Source: Strix aluco | Taxonomy: Eukaryota > Chordata > Aves > Strigiformes > Strigidae | Assembly: GCF_031877795.1 (NCBI RefSeq) | Contig: NC_133971.1 | Coordinates: 17,891,171-17,955,170, forward strand | Reading direction: 5' to 3' | DNA length: 64,000 nucleotides | In this document: one piece after another, positions 38,165 through 59,500 of the stretch | Numbering within the stretch: position 1 is the stretch's first letter | How the letters are laid out: each line of letters begins with the position of its first letter | Notes under the pieces: model-generated | Databases searched by the model: none | The model's input: the letters and a program-made list of their open reading frames with translations, nothing else | Told to the model about the DNA's origin: nothing | Position numbers and translations under genes: made by a program

Positions 38165-38990
38165 TGTGAGAGATGACTTGTAACTCCCCAAAGCGGCCTG
38201 AGAGAAACAGGACTGCAAGAAAAAACAGCCTGAGAGAGGTAAGGGATGGGGGAAAGCAGAGGCCCTCCGAGCAGAGGAACGTCTCAAACGCTTGCAAGTA
38301 GCAAAACTATAGTGACGGGGTGGATAGCGTGGAGTTTGGAGCTGATAAGGTGGCCTGGATAGCACAGGATGCGGCTGGAGGAGGGAGCCCTGTGCAGACA
38401 GGATGGTTCTGCTCTGGTGCATCTTGTAAAGTTTCAAGGGCCATCTGTCTGGTGAACGACCTTTGCTTCATTATCCACAAAATGCATATTAAAGTCGACA
38501 CCCCTGCATATGTTAATAACGATTAACAAGATCATGCTAATTACATCACCCCATGAAGCACCTTACCCCTCCCCATCCATGGGATATGTAGGTATGTGGG
38601 TTGACCTAGGGGACGGACCCAAGGAAAGTGGGTATAAATCGAGGCAGGGTGAGGAGTAGGAGCAGGAAAGAAAAAAAGAAGACATGAAGAAGTGAAGAAG
38701 ACAGATGCATTCCTGATGAACTTGGACTGGACCAACGCAGGAACCCAGGCTGGTGATCTCTATTTCTCTATTCTATTGCCCTCCTTTCCTTTTTCTCTTT
38801 TCCCTCACTACCATTAAGTTATTGCTTGCTCTAACTCTTTATATACTTAGCCAATTATTGTGTATCCTATTAGTACATTGTGGGAAGTTAATAAATGTCT
38901 GGACTTTGAGACCTGTCTTAGCATTGTCCACTCCGCTGGGGATTTATGAACCTGAGTCACTTGTCTCCCTTGTCTGAGCAGGATGTGACA
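38165..38990 (+). mobile_element. Solo LTR (826 bp) inserted in CR1
   Basis: The element runs from TGTGAG to TGTGACA and is flanked by the 5-bp duplication CCAGG (38160-38164 and 38991-38995). It carries TATAAA at 38633-38638 and AATAAA at 38890-38895 in the right order for a plus-strand LTR. Host CR1 sequence is continuous across it once one duplication is removed, so the ends are well fixed. No internal retroviral genes are attached; it is a recombined fossil. Its core is almost identical to the LTR at 45852-46677. Confidence 0.93.
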
Positions 38991-38995
38991 CCAGG

Positions 38996-40175
38996 CCAGT
39001 CATTTCATCACAAAAATGTAGCAAGTTGTCAAGCATAACTTCCCCTTGTTGAAGCCATGATGACTACTACTGATGATTTTCTTGTGGATGTGCCTGGAAA
39101 TGTGCCAGGTTTGGCTACTCCATCACTGGAAGGTGAGCCTGACAGACCTTTAGTTCCCTGGATCCTTCTTGCCCCTCTTGAAGAGGGAAGTGACATTTGC
39201 TTTCCAGCAGTCTTTGGACACTTCCCCCAGTCACCACGATCAATCAAAGATTATCATGAGTGGCCTTGCAATGACATATGCCAGATCCCACAGCACTTGT
39301 GGGTGCATCCTATGGGGGCCTATGGAATGTTTTGTTTATGTAAGTCTTCTCTGACCTGATCTTCTTCCACCAGGGGTACATATTCCTTGCTCCAGACTTT
39401 CCCCTTGGTCTCTGGGACCTGGGATTCCTGAAAGCCAGTGCTGCTAGGAAAACTGAGGCAAAGAAGGCATTCTGTACCTCAACCTTTTTCATGTCCTGTG
39501 TAACCAGGTGCCCCATCTCATTCGTCAACAGGCCTGCATTTTCCATAGCCTTTTCCACCTATGTACTTATAGATGCCCTTGTTGTCTTTGACATCCCTGA
39601 CCAGGTTCAACTCCAGCTGAGCTTTAGCTTTTATAACTTCATCCCTGGATGATTGGACAACATCTTTGTGTTCCTCCCAACTTACCCATCCTTGGTTACA
39701 CCCTCTGGATGCTTCCTTTGTGTGTTTGAGTTTGGCCAGGAGTTTCTTATTCATTTACACAGACCTCCTGACATGTTTGCCTGACTTCCTATTCACTGGG
39801 ATGGACTGCTCTTGAGCCTGGAGGAGGTGAGCTTTGAATATTTGAATATTGGGCCCTTCTTCCCTCCAGGGCCTTATCCCATGGGATGCTTCCAAGCAGA
39901 CCTTTGAAGAGATCAAAGTCTGCTCTCCTGAAGTCCAGGGTTGACAGCTTGCTTTTTACCCTGCTCCTTCTCCTCAGGATCGTGAACTGCAGCCAAGGCT
40001 GCCTTTGACCTTCACAGTCCCAACAAGTCCCTTGGTGAGTATGAGGTCCAGTAGAGCACATTTCCTCTTTGAATCCTCCATCACTTGAGTCAAAGTTCTC
40101 ACTGATGCACTCCAGGAACCTCTTGGATTTGTTATGTTCTGCCAGCAATCAGGGTGGTTGAAGTCCCTCATTCTT
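38996..40175 (-). mobile_element. CR1 LINE, 5' half of the split copy
   Basis: It continues the minus-strand CR1 after the LTR. The minus strand shows late endonuclease and early RT features, for example DFNHPDCWQN near 40165 and a KVKGSLGCSS block near 39980. The 5' end is truncated inside the endonuclease at about 40175. Together with 37113-38164 this gives about 2.2 kb of CR1. Confidence 0.88.
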
Positions 40176-43100
40176 TGGGCACTATAAGAGTGCTCATCTT
40201 ACCTCCTAAGAAAACATGGAACATGGCATTTCTTTTTCTGTGGTTTTGGAAAAGGATGGCTTAAATAAAGCCTTGCTTCTCTCAGTGTGCTTTACCAATG
40301 CTTTGAGCACCAATCCGACACAAATGGAAGCAGGATCATGTCTCCCCAGATGAAGCTGCTAATGAAAAAGTCATAGGACAAGTTGCTTTCCTGCTTGACC
40401 TTGTGTCACACTGCAAGTTCAAAGCAGATTTGGGATCACTCAGCCCTGGGCTGAGCAAACTTCTTGCACTACTGCTGTGTAGCAGGTAGACAAAGCACAG
40501 GGAGGAGAGGACAGTTAGGGCCCTGAAGTCTTTACAGGCAGAAGCGAAAATGAGAGCAGGCTCTTAAATGAGTCTGCAGTGGGCGTTCTCAGTTTCACAG
40601 CAAACCTGTGGAATAATGGAGCTGCTAGATTTCTGGGGAAAAAACAGGCCCTACATGCCTGGCACACAATGGAAAGAATCACTGTAATAGACTATAAGCT
40701 TGATGATATGAATTTGGTGTTGTTGAAACTGAAACACTGGAAATAATTGCAAACATCAATTCAGGTTCTGATAGGCTGGATTACTACGCTGGTAGTTATG
40801 GAAGCAGCTATTTTGTGCTACTGTATCCTCAATTTCTACACCTGCCCATTCAGTTCATTCCCCAAAATGGGAAACTGTATCCCACACAGAGCAACAAGAA
40901 ATCACAAGAGTCTTATTTTTCAGTGGCAGAACACGTTTTGCTGCTTGCCATAGCTTTATGATACTCAGAATATCATGAGAAAACTTAAGAAGCTTGGAAG
41001 AGTCCATATGTTAGACTTTCAAGTGGGATATTGAGTATAAGTGCTGGGTCCTCCTTCTTGCTACCTCTTGCCTTCATTTGCTAGCAGTTTTTGCTGAAGG
41101 ATTACGCTACTGCTGTCAGTGTATTTCTTTGGGACATAGCATTTATGCCAGTCACCAGCTCATTTCAAAGCAGAATACTAAACTGGTGGTTACTGCTGCC
41201 CTTCCTGCATTACTAGACGCATCTTTCCCTGGGCTGCTCTGCAAAGGCTTCTGGAGGCTTCTGGTCAGCCACCCTCATAGAAGCTAGACCTGGTCTATTC
41301 TCTAGACTAGCTGTGCTGTCATCAAGCATGAACCAGGATTGGCCACCATGGTCTTCAGAGTAAGTCAAGAACAGAAAAATTACCTCAGCTCTGTTGATAC
41401 AGCTATGGGTGTGGTGAAAGGAAAACCAGTGTCCCTGGGAAAAAAGGGGTATGGAATGTTTTTTATATAATAGAGTCATCTGAAGCAAAACAATATCCCA
41501 TTGCCTCAAGGCACTGCACTGAGTTTGGTTTGCCCTTAGCAGTTTTGATCCAGTGGCTACAGAAAAAAAAGAAACAAAGGTGCTTACTGAACTGAAAACA
41601 AGTAGCATATTTTAGTTGAAGACAGTTCTGCGGGTAGGATTCCTTTCTGTTCCTCTCCTTGACTCAGCTAACTGTCTTAAGTGATAGAGCAAAGGCTCCT
41701 GTTGGTCACATTTGTACAGCTCACTGACGAGCTTGTCCAAGTAGAATTTGGAATGACACTTTGCATACCGAATTTTATTCCTGCTGAAAGAAAGAAAAAA
41801 AAAAGCAGGTGAAACACACAGGGGATTCCTATTCTGTAGGTACCTGAAAGGGAACTACATTTGAGGTACAAAAACCATGGTACCCAGCTGCCTTTATAAA
41901 TTAAAACCTGTAATGCTCACAAGAGCTAAAGATGTTTTCTAAGACTAACAATTTCCAGATATTCAAGTTACAACACATGTACTGTCACATAGCCGCTATT
42001 TCCAGGAAGAAAAACTGACTTCTTTGTGACACTTCTGCTTCAAAGCAGTATGAAAGGCATAAGCTCTGTCCCAAGCCAGATGGTAGAACAAGACTAAACT
42101 ACCACACTAGAGGTTAAATCTGGACCTGTCTTCTCAGCATGTTTTCTGAAAGAAGTTTTTTGCTAAGATTTTTCTGTGAATAGCTGTCTAAAAAGAAGGG
42201 GGTGGTGTCTTTAAACCAACATCTGGTCTAAGAAAAGAGGCAATGAACAATTTTGTAATTATATTGGAAATGCTTCATCTACAATAATTAGAACATTCAT
42301 ACAGAATTTTCCAGAGTCAGCTTAAAATAACGCACACAATACATTAACTTCAGAGCATCCTAGATCCATCAGTTGGTTGTATTCACTGACAGCGACTTTC
42401 TCATCTGCAGGTTCACGTTTGCCCAGCAACAGGGCTGATGCCGCTTTCCATGACACACCACTGAGGGGTATGTGATTTCAGTAATCAAGGTGGAAGTCAA
42501 GTTTCACAAGCCAGCAGGCTGACAGATTCCAAACTACATCTGTGCTGATAAAGCCTGGAGGTTTTTACTCATGCGCGGTAGCAAAGGAAGCTCCTGCAGC
42601 AGCCAAGCAACCACTGGCTCTGTAGGCAGTATGGTGCAAGACAGCAGCCAAACAGTAGTCAGCAATGAACCAAAGCAAGCTTCACATCTAGCTCCAGGGT
42701 CAGGACCAAAGCTGGCAGAGGGACTATTTGACTGTAACTGCAGTAGCTTTGGAGAGCTTGTGGATTGTCTCACTTTAATGGGCCTGTGAAGACTGACCAC
42801 AGCCATGTCAGCTTCACACTGTGTGGTTGTATTAGAGCCAGTCCCTATTTAACAAACACCAGTACAAGCCCAAAACATTAACATGTTATCCTAACTGGTA
42901 CAAAACTTAACTATATCTTACCATGAATTATAAGTACTTGTGCATACTTATATTAACAGAGTATAAGATCTAGAATTCCTAAAAAGAACACCACAGAATC
43001 TTAGTTTAAGCCTGGGCAATTGCACACATACAGGAATTACAAGGCTTGGAATAAAAGACAAGCAAGTAAGGGAGTTTTCTTGACCAAGAGGCAGGGTGAA

Positions 43101-43311
43101 GTGCAATCAACTTCATTTGAGCTTGCATCCTGAAGCTTTATATAAATTGCAAAGTCAGTTTAATTATTTAGTTTATTTCTTTATGTTTTTAGAAACAACT
43201 ATGGCTGGATAGAACAACAAATAGCAGGAAGGGAGCGTGAACTGCTTGTAGTCCTTCACTCATCCACTAATGCATACAAAACAAGCATCACAAAGTTATT
43301 CACTGGCCCAT
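40176..43311. other. Intergenic DNA and likely DNAJA1 3' UTR
   Basis: No coding exon or clear repeat is recognised. The part nearest 43311 must be the DNAJA1 3' UTR on the minus strand. Minus-strand AATAAA signals occur at 43177-43172 (a very short UTR) and at 41779-41774 (about 1.5 kb); use of either is inference. Confidence 0.5.
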
Positions 43312-52900
<9,589 letters not shown>

Positions 52901-53575
52901 AGGCCGACGGGGCGGTGCAGCTGGGTGGGACGGACTAGCCCCTCGTTTTTCTCAGTGTGTGACAGTGGTGGGTTGCTTTCCACCGGGATAAACTCACCAC
53001 AGAGTTGAGATTAGGAGCGTTTAGCCCCAAGCACCAGACGGGGGGGAGGATGCGGGATCTTTACTGTCCAGAGTCAGGTTGGTGTAAACTTGAGGGCCCG
53101 GTTTCGCGGCATGGTCCATCTGCAGACTTGCTGCATGAACCTCTCCCCCTCCCTCACCTTCTCGGTCTTCAGCCACTTTCTTTATTTTGGTGGGTAAATA
53201 AATCGCTCAGATCAACTCTGATTCAGTGGGAAACAAACCACTTTTTTTTTTTTTTGTGGGTGGGCTTTTCTGTCAGATGGAACTGTTGATCCAATTGATT
53301 TTTCCTGTATATGATCCGTGGATGTGAGAATATATGGTGATGTAGAAGGAAGGAAAATAGGATTGCCCTTTTAAGAGCAGCTTGCTCTTAGGTCATGCTA
53401 GTGTTAACAGCTGTGCTTTGCCTTGAATTTCAGAAACATGAACCCAGTTAGCAGAAGTGACTGAGCTAATGAATGGGCTGGCAACAGAACTCCTGGACCC
53501 CCTTCCACAGGAGGGTGACCCATCGGGAAGCTGCATGTTAGTAACATACTCTTTCTTTTCCTCTACAGCACAGTG

Positions 53576-56500
53576 ATGCGTGTGTGCTGGCTCGTGGGGA
53601 AAGAGAAATGCAGTCAGCGAATGAAACTGCCACACTTGGAAGCAGTTGTAATTGGGCGTGGCCCAGAGACTGGGATAACAGATAAGAAGTGTTCACGGCA
53701 GCAAGGTAAGGTTTAGCTCAAATCCCACTTTCTACATGCAACAGCAACCAAACTTGTGAAGATACAGCATTCTTGTATTTGGCTAAATTACAGTGAAGCT
53801 AATGGACCAATGTTTTGGCCTAATTTCTAAGCCTACTTTCAGCAGGGTCTAAAAGGAAAATAATTTTTTTCTTGAAATTGAAGCAGGCTTTCCTTAGGCT
53901 TGTTTCTGCCGTCACTGACTTATGGTCCCCTTTCTCTCGATGGTCCATAGCATTGCCTGGTTCTTGGAAGTCATTGTTCTTGGAAGTTTTTTTTTACAAG
54001 CACTTATGGAGATCTCTGGGTCCTAAAAAATCAGAGGAGACACCTAATAACAGGCTTACCTTCGTAAACTAAGACATTGAACCTTAACATGAGTCCCCAG
54101 GCCCGCAGTCATGTTCCACTGCCTAATGTCTTGCTTTGTGAGTGGCTCTTCATCTTCCTAGTCTTCCACCAACTGATTTTTAATATGACTTTTATTAATA
54201 TGAGTTATTTTATAGATGCCCTGGCAGAATATGTAAAAACATCTGTGGTCTATAAAATACTCCCCTTCACATCTTTCCTGCCTTATCTTCCCTCTGGACA
54301 CAGTGAGAATAGCAAGAATGTGTAGAAGACTTCCACAGATTTCACCTTTATTCTGCTGGTCCATGATGTGAAATACATGCAGTAATTTTGCTGATCCATG
54401 ATGTGCAGTACTCAGGTGTGGCTCAGTGTATGGGTTGGTTCCATTTTACCTGTGGTCTGGGAAACAGAGGATGAGGCAGAAGTATTCTTTGTGTACATTC
54501 ACAGAGATCAGCTTCAGAAGGTAGCAGATCTTAAAATACAGGAGTGTTTTCTGCAAGAGCTGGTTGAGCAGAGTTCTGGCCTTTTTATTTACACTGTTTT
54601 GTGATGCTTTGTTCTTTCTTTCCAGTTCAGTTAAAAGCAGACTGTAACAAGGGGTATGTCACAGTCAAGCAGGTATGTTTTTAAATGGGTGTACAATATT
54701 TCTGATACTAACTGGGATGGTTGCTGTACTTAAACTCCACAAATGCTGCAAGTGATGATTCTGATCACCGGGTCTGTAGGGCCTGAAGCTGTTCTATGGC
54801 TGAGGAGAGCATAGCAAGTGGCCCTTAGAAGGGATCTGCCTTTTTATTTTGTTTACCTCAATGGAAAGACTGCACTAGTCTCAGGCAACCAGGGTTGTAG
54901 CATCAGGGAATGCTGTTGTGAATCCTCAAGTTGTTCTTCCAGGTACTATGGGAGATTTTGCAGTTCTTCCCCTAAACTTGCTGATCTGCCTCCTGATCCT
55001 TAAACTTCTAAAGCTGAGTCAGCCCTTCATTTTAGGTCATAATTGGTTCTTGTGTTAATGGGACTGAGCAGTTGTGGAAGGTTTTTGTTTTGATGGCTGA
55101 TAAAGCCGAAGGTGTGGTCACCTCTGGGATGGGATGGGATGGAATGTGAGACAGCACTGAAGGCATTCTCATGTTAGTAACTGGATGGATGTAGGCCTAC
55201 TCTCTCATACTTAGGAGGACCAGTATCCCTGAGATAGCATGAAGGGAAAATTCTCTGGCTTCAGTGCTGGAGTGTGTATGTGTGCCTGCAGCATCAAGCA
55301 TATGTGGACAACACATCAGCGTCTTTTGCCTACTGAGAAGTAGAGGAGTAACAATCTTCTGTCAAAATGCCTCCAGAGCTCAGTAAGCACAGGGACCCTA
55401 CCAGAATCTGGTGGATCTGGCAAAGATCTCTCAGGCAGTTTTTCATAGAAGTCAGCCTTAGCCACAGTTTGAATACTGTGCTACTTGAAATCTCAGCACT
55501 GGGAATACTTTCTGGCAGTGGGTGCTAGCATGTTTTTGCTGCCTGCTCTAGAGTTGCTTCCCAGGTGATTTGTGTGTGGCACAGGGTTCCAGTGATCAGT
55601 TGTGTGGTAGCGTATTGGCCCAGGGGATGTGAGGTGTACTTGACTTGAGTGAAACTGCAGAACTGTAGACTGAAGAGATCCTGACTGGGATCAGGTGGGT
55701 GCTTCGTCACAGTGAATACCAAGTGATGAGAGGCACAGTGCTGTCTTGCGAAGCAGGCACGTATCTCAGTGATAAAGCTCCAAAAACATTCTGTGACAGA
55801 GTTTATCAGTCACAGGGAAGAGCTGTTTTCCTAAAGCTTGTTTCATGCATAAACATTAACCAAAAGCATTTTGCTGAAGATGGAAACTCCTAATTTCACT
55901 AGGGTCACCCTCATTCATGATCAGGCAAAATTCATCAATCAAGCAGTCACTGTAGGTTGCCCATGTCACTTTGTGTTACCAGTTATGCCTGAGACAGAAA
56001 ATGTATTGCTTTTCAATTATCAGCTAAACTTCAGGTAGCTTCTCAGTCTTTAAAACACTGTTTTGAGGGGAACATTATTTTAGAGTTGAAAAGAGCTATA
56101 AACTGATGCGGTGAGAGAGATAAAAATTTGACCTTGCTGTCCTAATTTTCCACTAGAACAGAATAAATAACAGAGCTGCTTTTGTGAAAGTATAAGATGC
56201 AAAATGAAAATAAAAGTATTAAAATACAGATAGGCTGGTATATACTTTGCACAAGCTGAGGTGGACGGAGAGGTTTAGCTTTTCAAAGGAACAGGCAGGT
56301 TGTCACCATATTTGAACAGAGTCTTCTGTGGGCTGAAGTAAGGTTATCACATTTGGCTTGGGAAATTAAAAAGAGACAGGAGGAGCAAGGAGTATATTCC
56401 TGTGTAAAGGACTCTTCTGGGGGCTCAGAGATACCTTTTTCCTGATTTCCCCCGCCCCCCCCCCCCCCCCCCCCCCCCCCCCCGCATGAGAGGGAGTGTA

Positions 56501-59500
56501 TTGCAAGTGTTAGCAGTGGGCTATGCTTGGTGAGCCAGCGGTTATGAGCCTGAACTCCTGTTTCTATTGAAATGAGCCAGGGGACTGTGCTTGTGTATTT
56601 GAAAGCAAATGTGTTGATGTGACAGCATGTGGTAGAAACAGAAAATGTAGTAAAAAGGAGAAGAAAGAGAAAGTAAAATAATTTGAAAACAGGAAAACTT
56701 CTGGGGATGATTGGACTGAATATAATAGTTGTTATTATAAATTATTGTTATTAGAAATAATTGTTACTAAGACTGTTATTTTAACGGTTGTTTAATAGGT
56801 TGTGAATTTTTTTTGAACAAAGCGCGGCACAGGTCTTGCTGTTACTCTGTAGTCAGCTGCCACAGCACTGTCAGGTCCCTGTGACACCATGCTCCTGAGG
56901 GTTGTGTGCTGACAGCTGTGATTGCAAGACTGGGACACAGAGAGGTGTCTCCAGCACTGGACTTCCCTGGTCCTCTAGAGCGGGTTGGTGTGAGGAGGGG
57001 GTGCAGTGAATATAAAATGCATTTGTGTTCCAGGATAGTGATATTCCAGGACAATGAAGTGGTAGTTACAACATCATCTGCTATTTTTTTTTCCTTTTTC
57101 TCCCTACCAAAGATAGGAGTCAACCCAACTAGTGTTGATCTCGTGACTATTGGCAAGGATGAAGAGGTGAAAATGAAGCCAGGCCAAGTTCTGCATATTG
57201 TGAATAAACTTTACCCCTACACAGTGCAATTTGCTGAAGAGTCAGGGAAAACTATTACAGAAACAGAAGAGAAAATACAAACCGATGAGGTGCCATGTGA
57301 GGACTCCTGCGAGAATGATGATGTAGAGCTTGTGCCCAGAAAAACAATGAAGATGGAGGTGGTGGGCACACAAGGCAGTTCTGCAAATCCCAAGCCAAGC
57401 AATACTGGTGTATCTCCAACTTCGAGCAAAAAGGCAAGTGTATTGGTATTAGTACTTGTGCTGTTTCTCCTGGGGTAGTCTCCTCCATCAGGGCTTTGGT
57501 CTTTTACTTTTGTAGGTACTACTGCTGGGGAGATGTCTCAGGTGAACACAGATCCTCAGAGCATTCACAGCATGTGAGCTGACATGCACTGAGGCAAAGA
57601 CTCTGCTCCTGACATCACTCAGGTCCTGAGAAAGTTACCTGGGACCCATTCTAACGTGTGCTGGGGGGTGTGTGTGCAGGGGCTTGCTTCTGGTGCCTGA
57701 GGATTTAATCTCTGGTTCCTGCTGCAGTTTCTGCTAGAAGAACAGTTCACATGATCTCAGTTTAGCTGGAGTCACACAAGGATACTGTGATGGCTCTTGA
57801 GATGAAATCTGCTGTGTTACAAATAGAGCAGTGGTTATCTAAAAGCTTACGCACAAGAGAATGGAACAACTTGACCCTACTTTTTTTTTTTCTTTAATTA
57901 CTCTCCCTCCCACCGCCACCTCCGCCTGCTTTGGTCATTACTTTTGGTAAAACCATGTTTAAATTAATGAATGTTACCAGCAAAAAAATCTTTTGAAAGG
58001 GAGTTATTAGCCCTGCTCACATGGACAAAGTAAAAGACTGCTTAGTGCATCTGAAACAATGCAGTTGCTGGTGGAGAAGGCACAGAAATAAAACCCCTTA
58101 GGACAAAATTTCAGTCCCAGGTTGTGGTGGATTGACCACTTCATTTCTGAACTCAAACTGGTTATATTAGGGCCAGATTTGTGGTGGTATGAGTAGGGAG
58201 ACAAGACAATTCACATTGTTTCTCTGCCAGCACTATTAATAATTAAACATCTTCCTCTATAACAATACGATGAAGCTCATCGTTAATAATGCCTGTAAAG
58301 GGATCTGAACAGATAAAACATCTGTTTTGAAAAAAGTGCACTTGAGACACCTTCTGTTAGGTGTTCAGTAACCAAGTTAAGAGATCTCTGCTAGTGTTGG
58401 CTTGATCTCCTATGCCTTTCTTGTTTCCTGTACAAGCCACTCCTTGCACAATATCAAAAAATAAATGCATCTAAGAGTAGGGCTGCACACCACAACCACT
58501 TTGTTCTGTGTAGAGCAGCGTGTGGTAGGACAGTTAATGGACATCCTTGTACTTCCTTTGGCCCTTGTATCCACGAAGCAGAGTGTATTGTAGTAAAATA
58601 ATCTGTCATCAATAATAATCAAGGACTGTGCCATAACATATGTGTGCAAATTATTAAATTCAAACAGATCTAGAACTCCCATTTGGAATTTGTTAAATTT
58701 CCAAACCTGGAAAGAGTTAACTTTGAATCTTAACCAGTATCTTGTTAAAAGTTTTCAAAAGTAGCTTTGTGGGGGCAGTTGGAGCAGATGTGTTGGCATT
58801 TACAGAAAGGAGGTAATTCAGATGTCATTCAGCTGTTATTTTACTGCTGTATGCTAATGAAAGTACTTAACTGAATGCTTTAAAACATTTAATCGGATTC
58901 TTAATTATCTTGTAAATTATTTTTTTCTTTCTGTGCTTTAGGAACCTTTAGGACACTGGAGTCAGGGTCTAAAGAGCTCCATGCAAGATCCAAAAATTCA
59001 GGTGAGAGCTGTACTTTACAGTAGTTCCTGTTTAACAAAGTTGAATGAGCTTGCTTTCTTCCTCTTACAGTTTAATGATCTGATTAACCAGTGGAGTACT
59101 GCATAAGGACTGAATTGTTCTCGCATCTCTCCCTGTAGCAGCATTAATTTGGGAGTTTCTACTATACTGATTTTGCAGAATGTCATTATCTTAATTATCT
59201 TTGACCTCCCTACACTGTGCAATTTGCCCAACAGATTTCAAAGAGGTTGTTGCGAGAGCAGGCAAGTGGTACAGTTGCTTTGTTTCCTCAGGGAAACCAA
59301 CTAAAATGGGGGTGTAGTTTGAAGCTGAGCAAGTAGCAGAGGTTCCTGTTTTCTGGCAGTCAGCGCTGCCTTGTTTCCAAGCATGGTGCAGTTCCCTGGT
59401 TCCCAGGAAACTCTTCACTGCAACACCTCTGTGCCAGCTGACAGGATGTGACCCCTGTCTCCTCCTCCACCCGGTTTCTTTGTACCAACAGGAATTTCCT

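Noticed and set aside
57434-57440. Ordinary GT donor four bases downstream in APTX exon 3
   Set aside because: It would put the conserved HIT exon out of frame, whereas the GC donor fits both consensus and frame.
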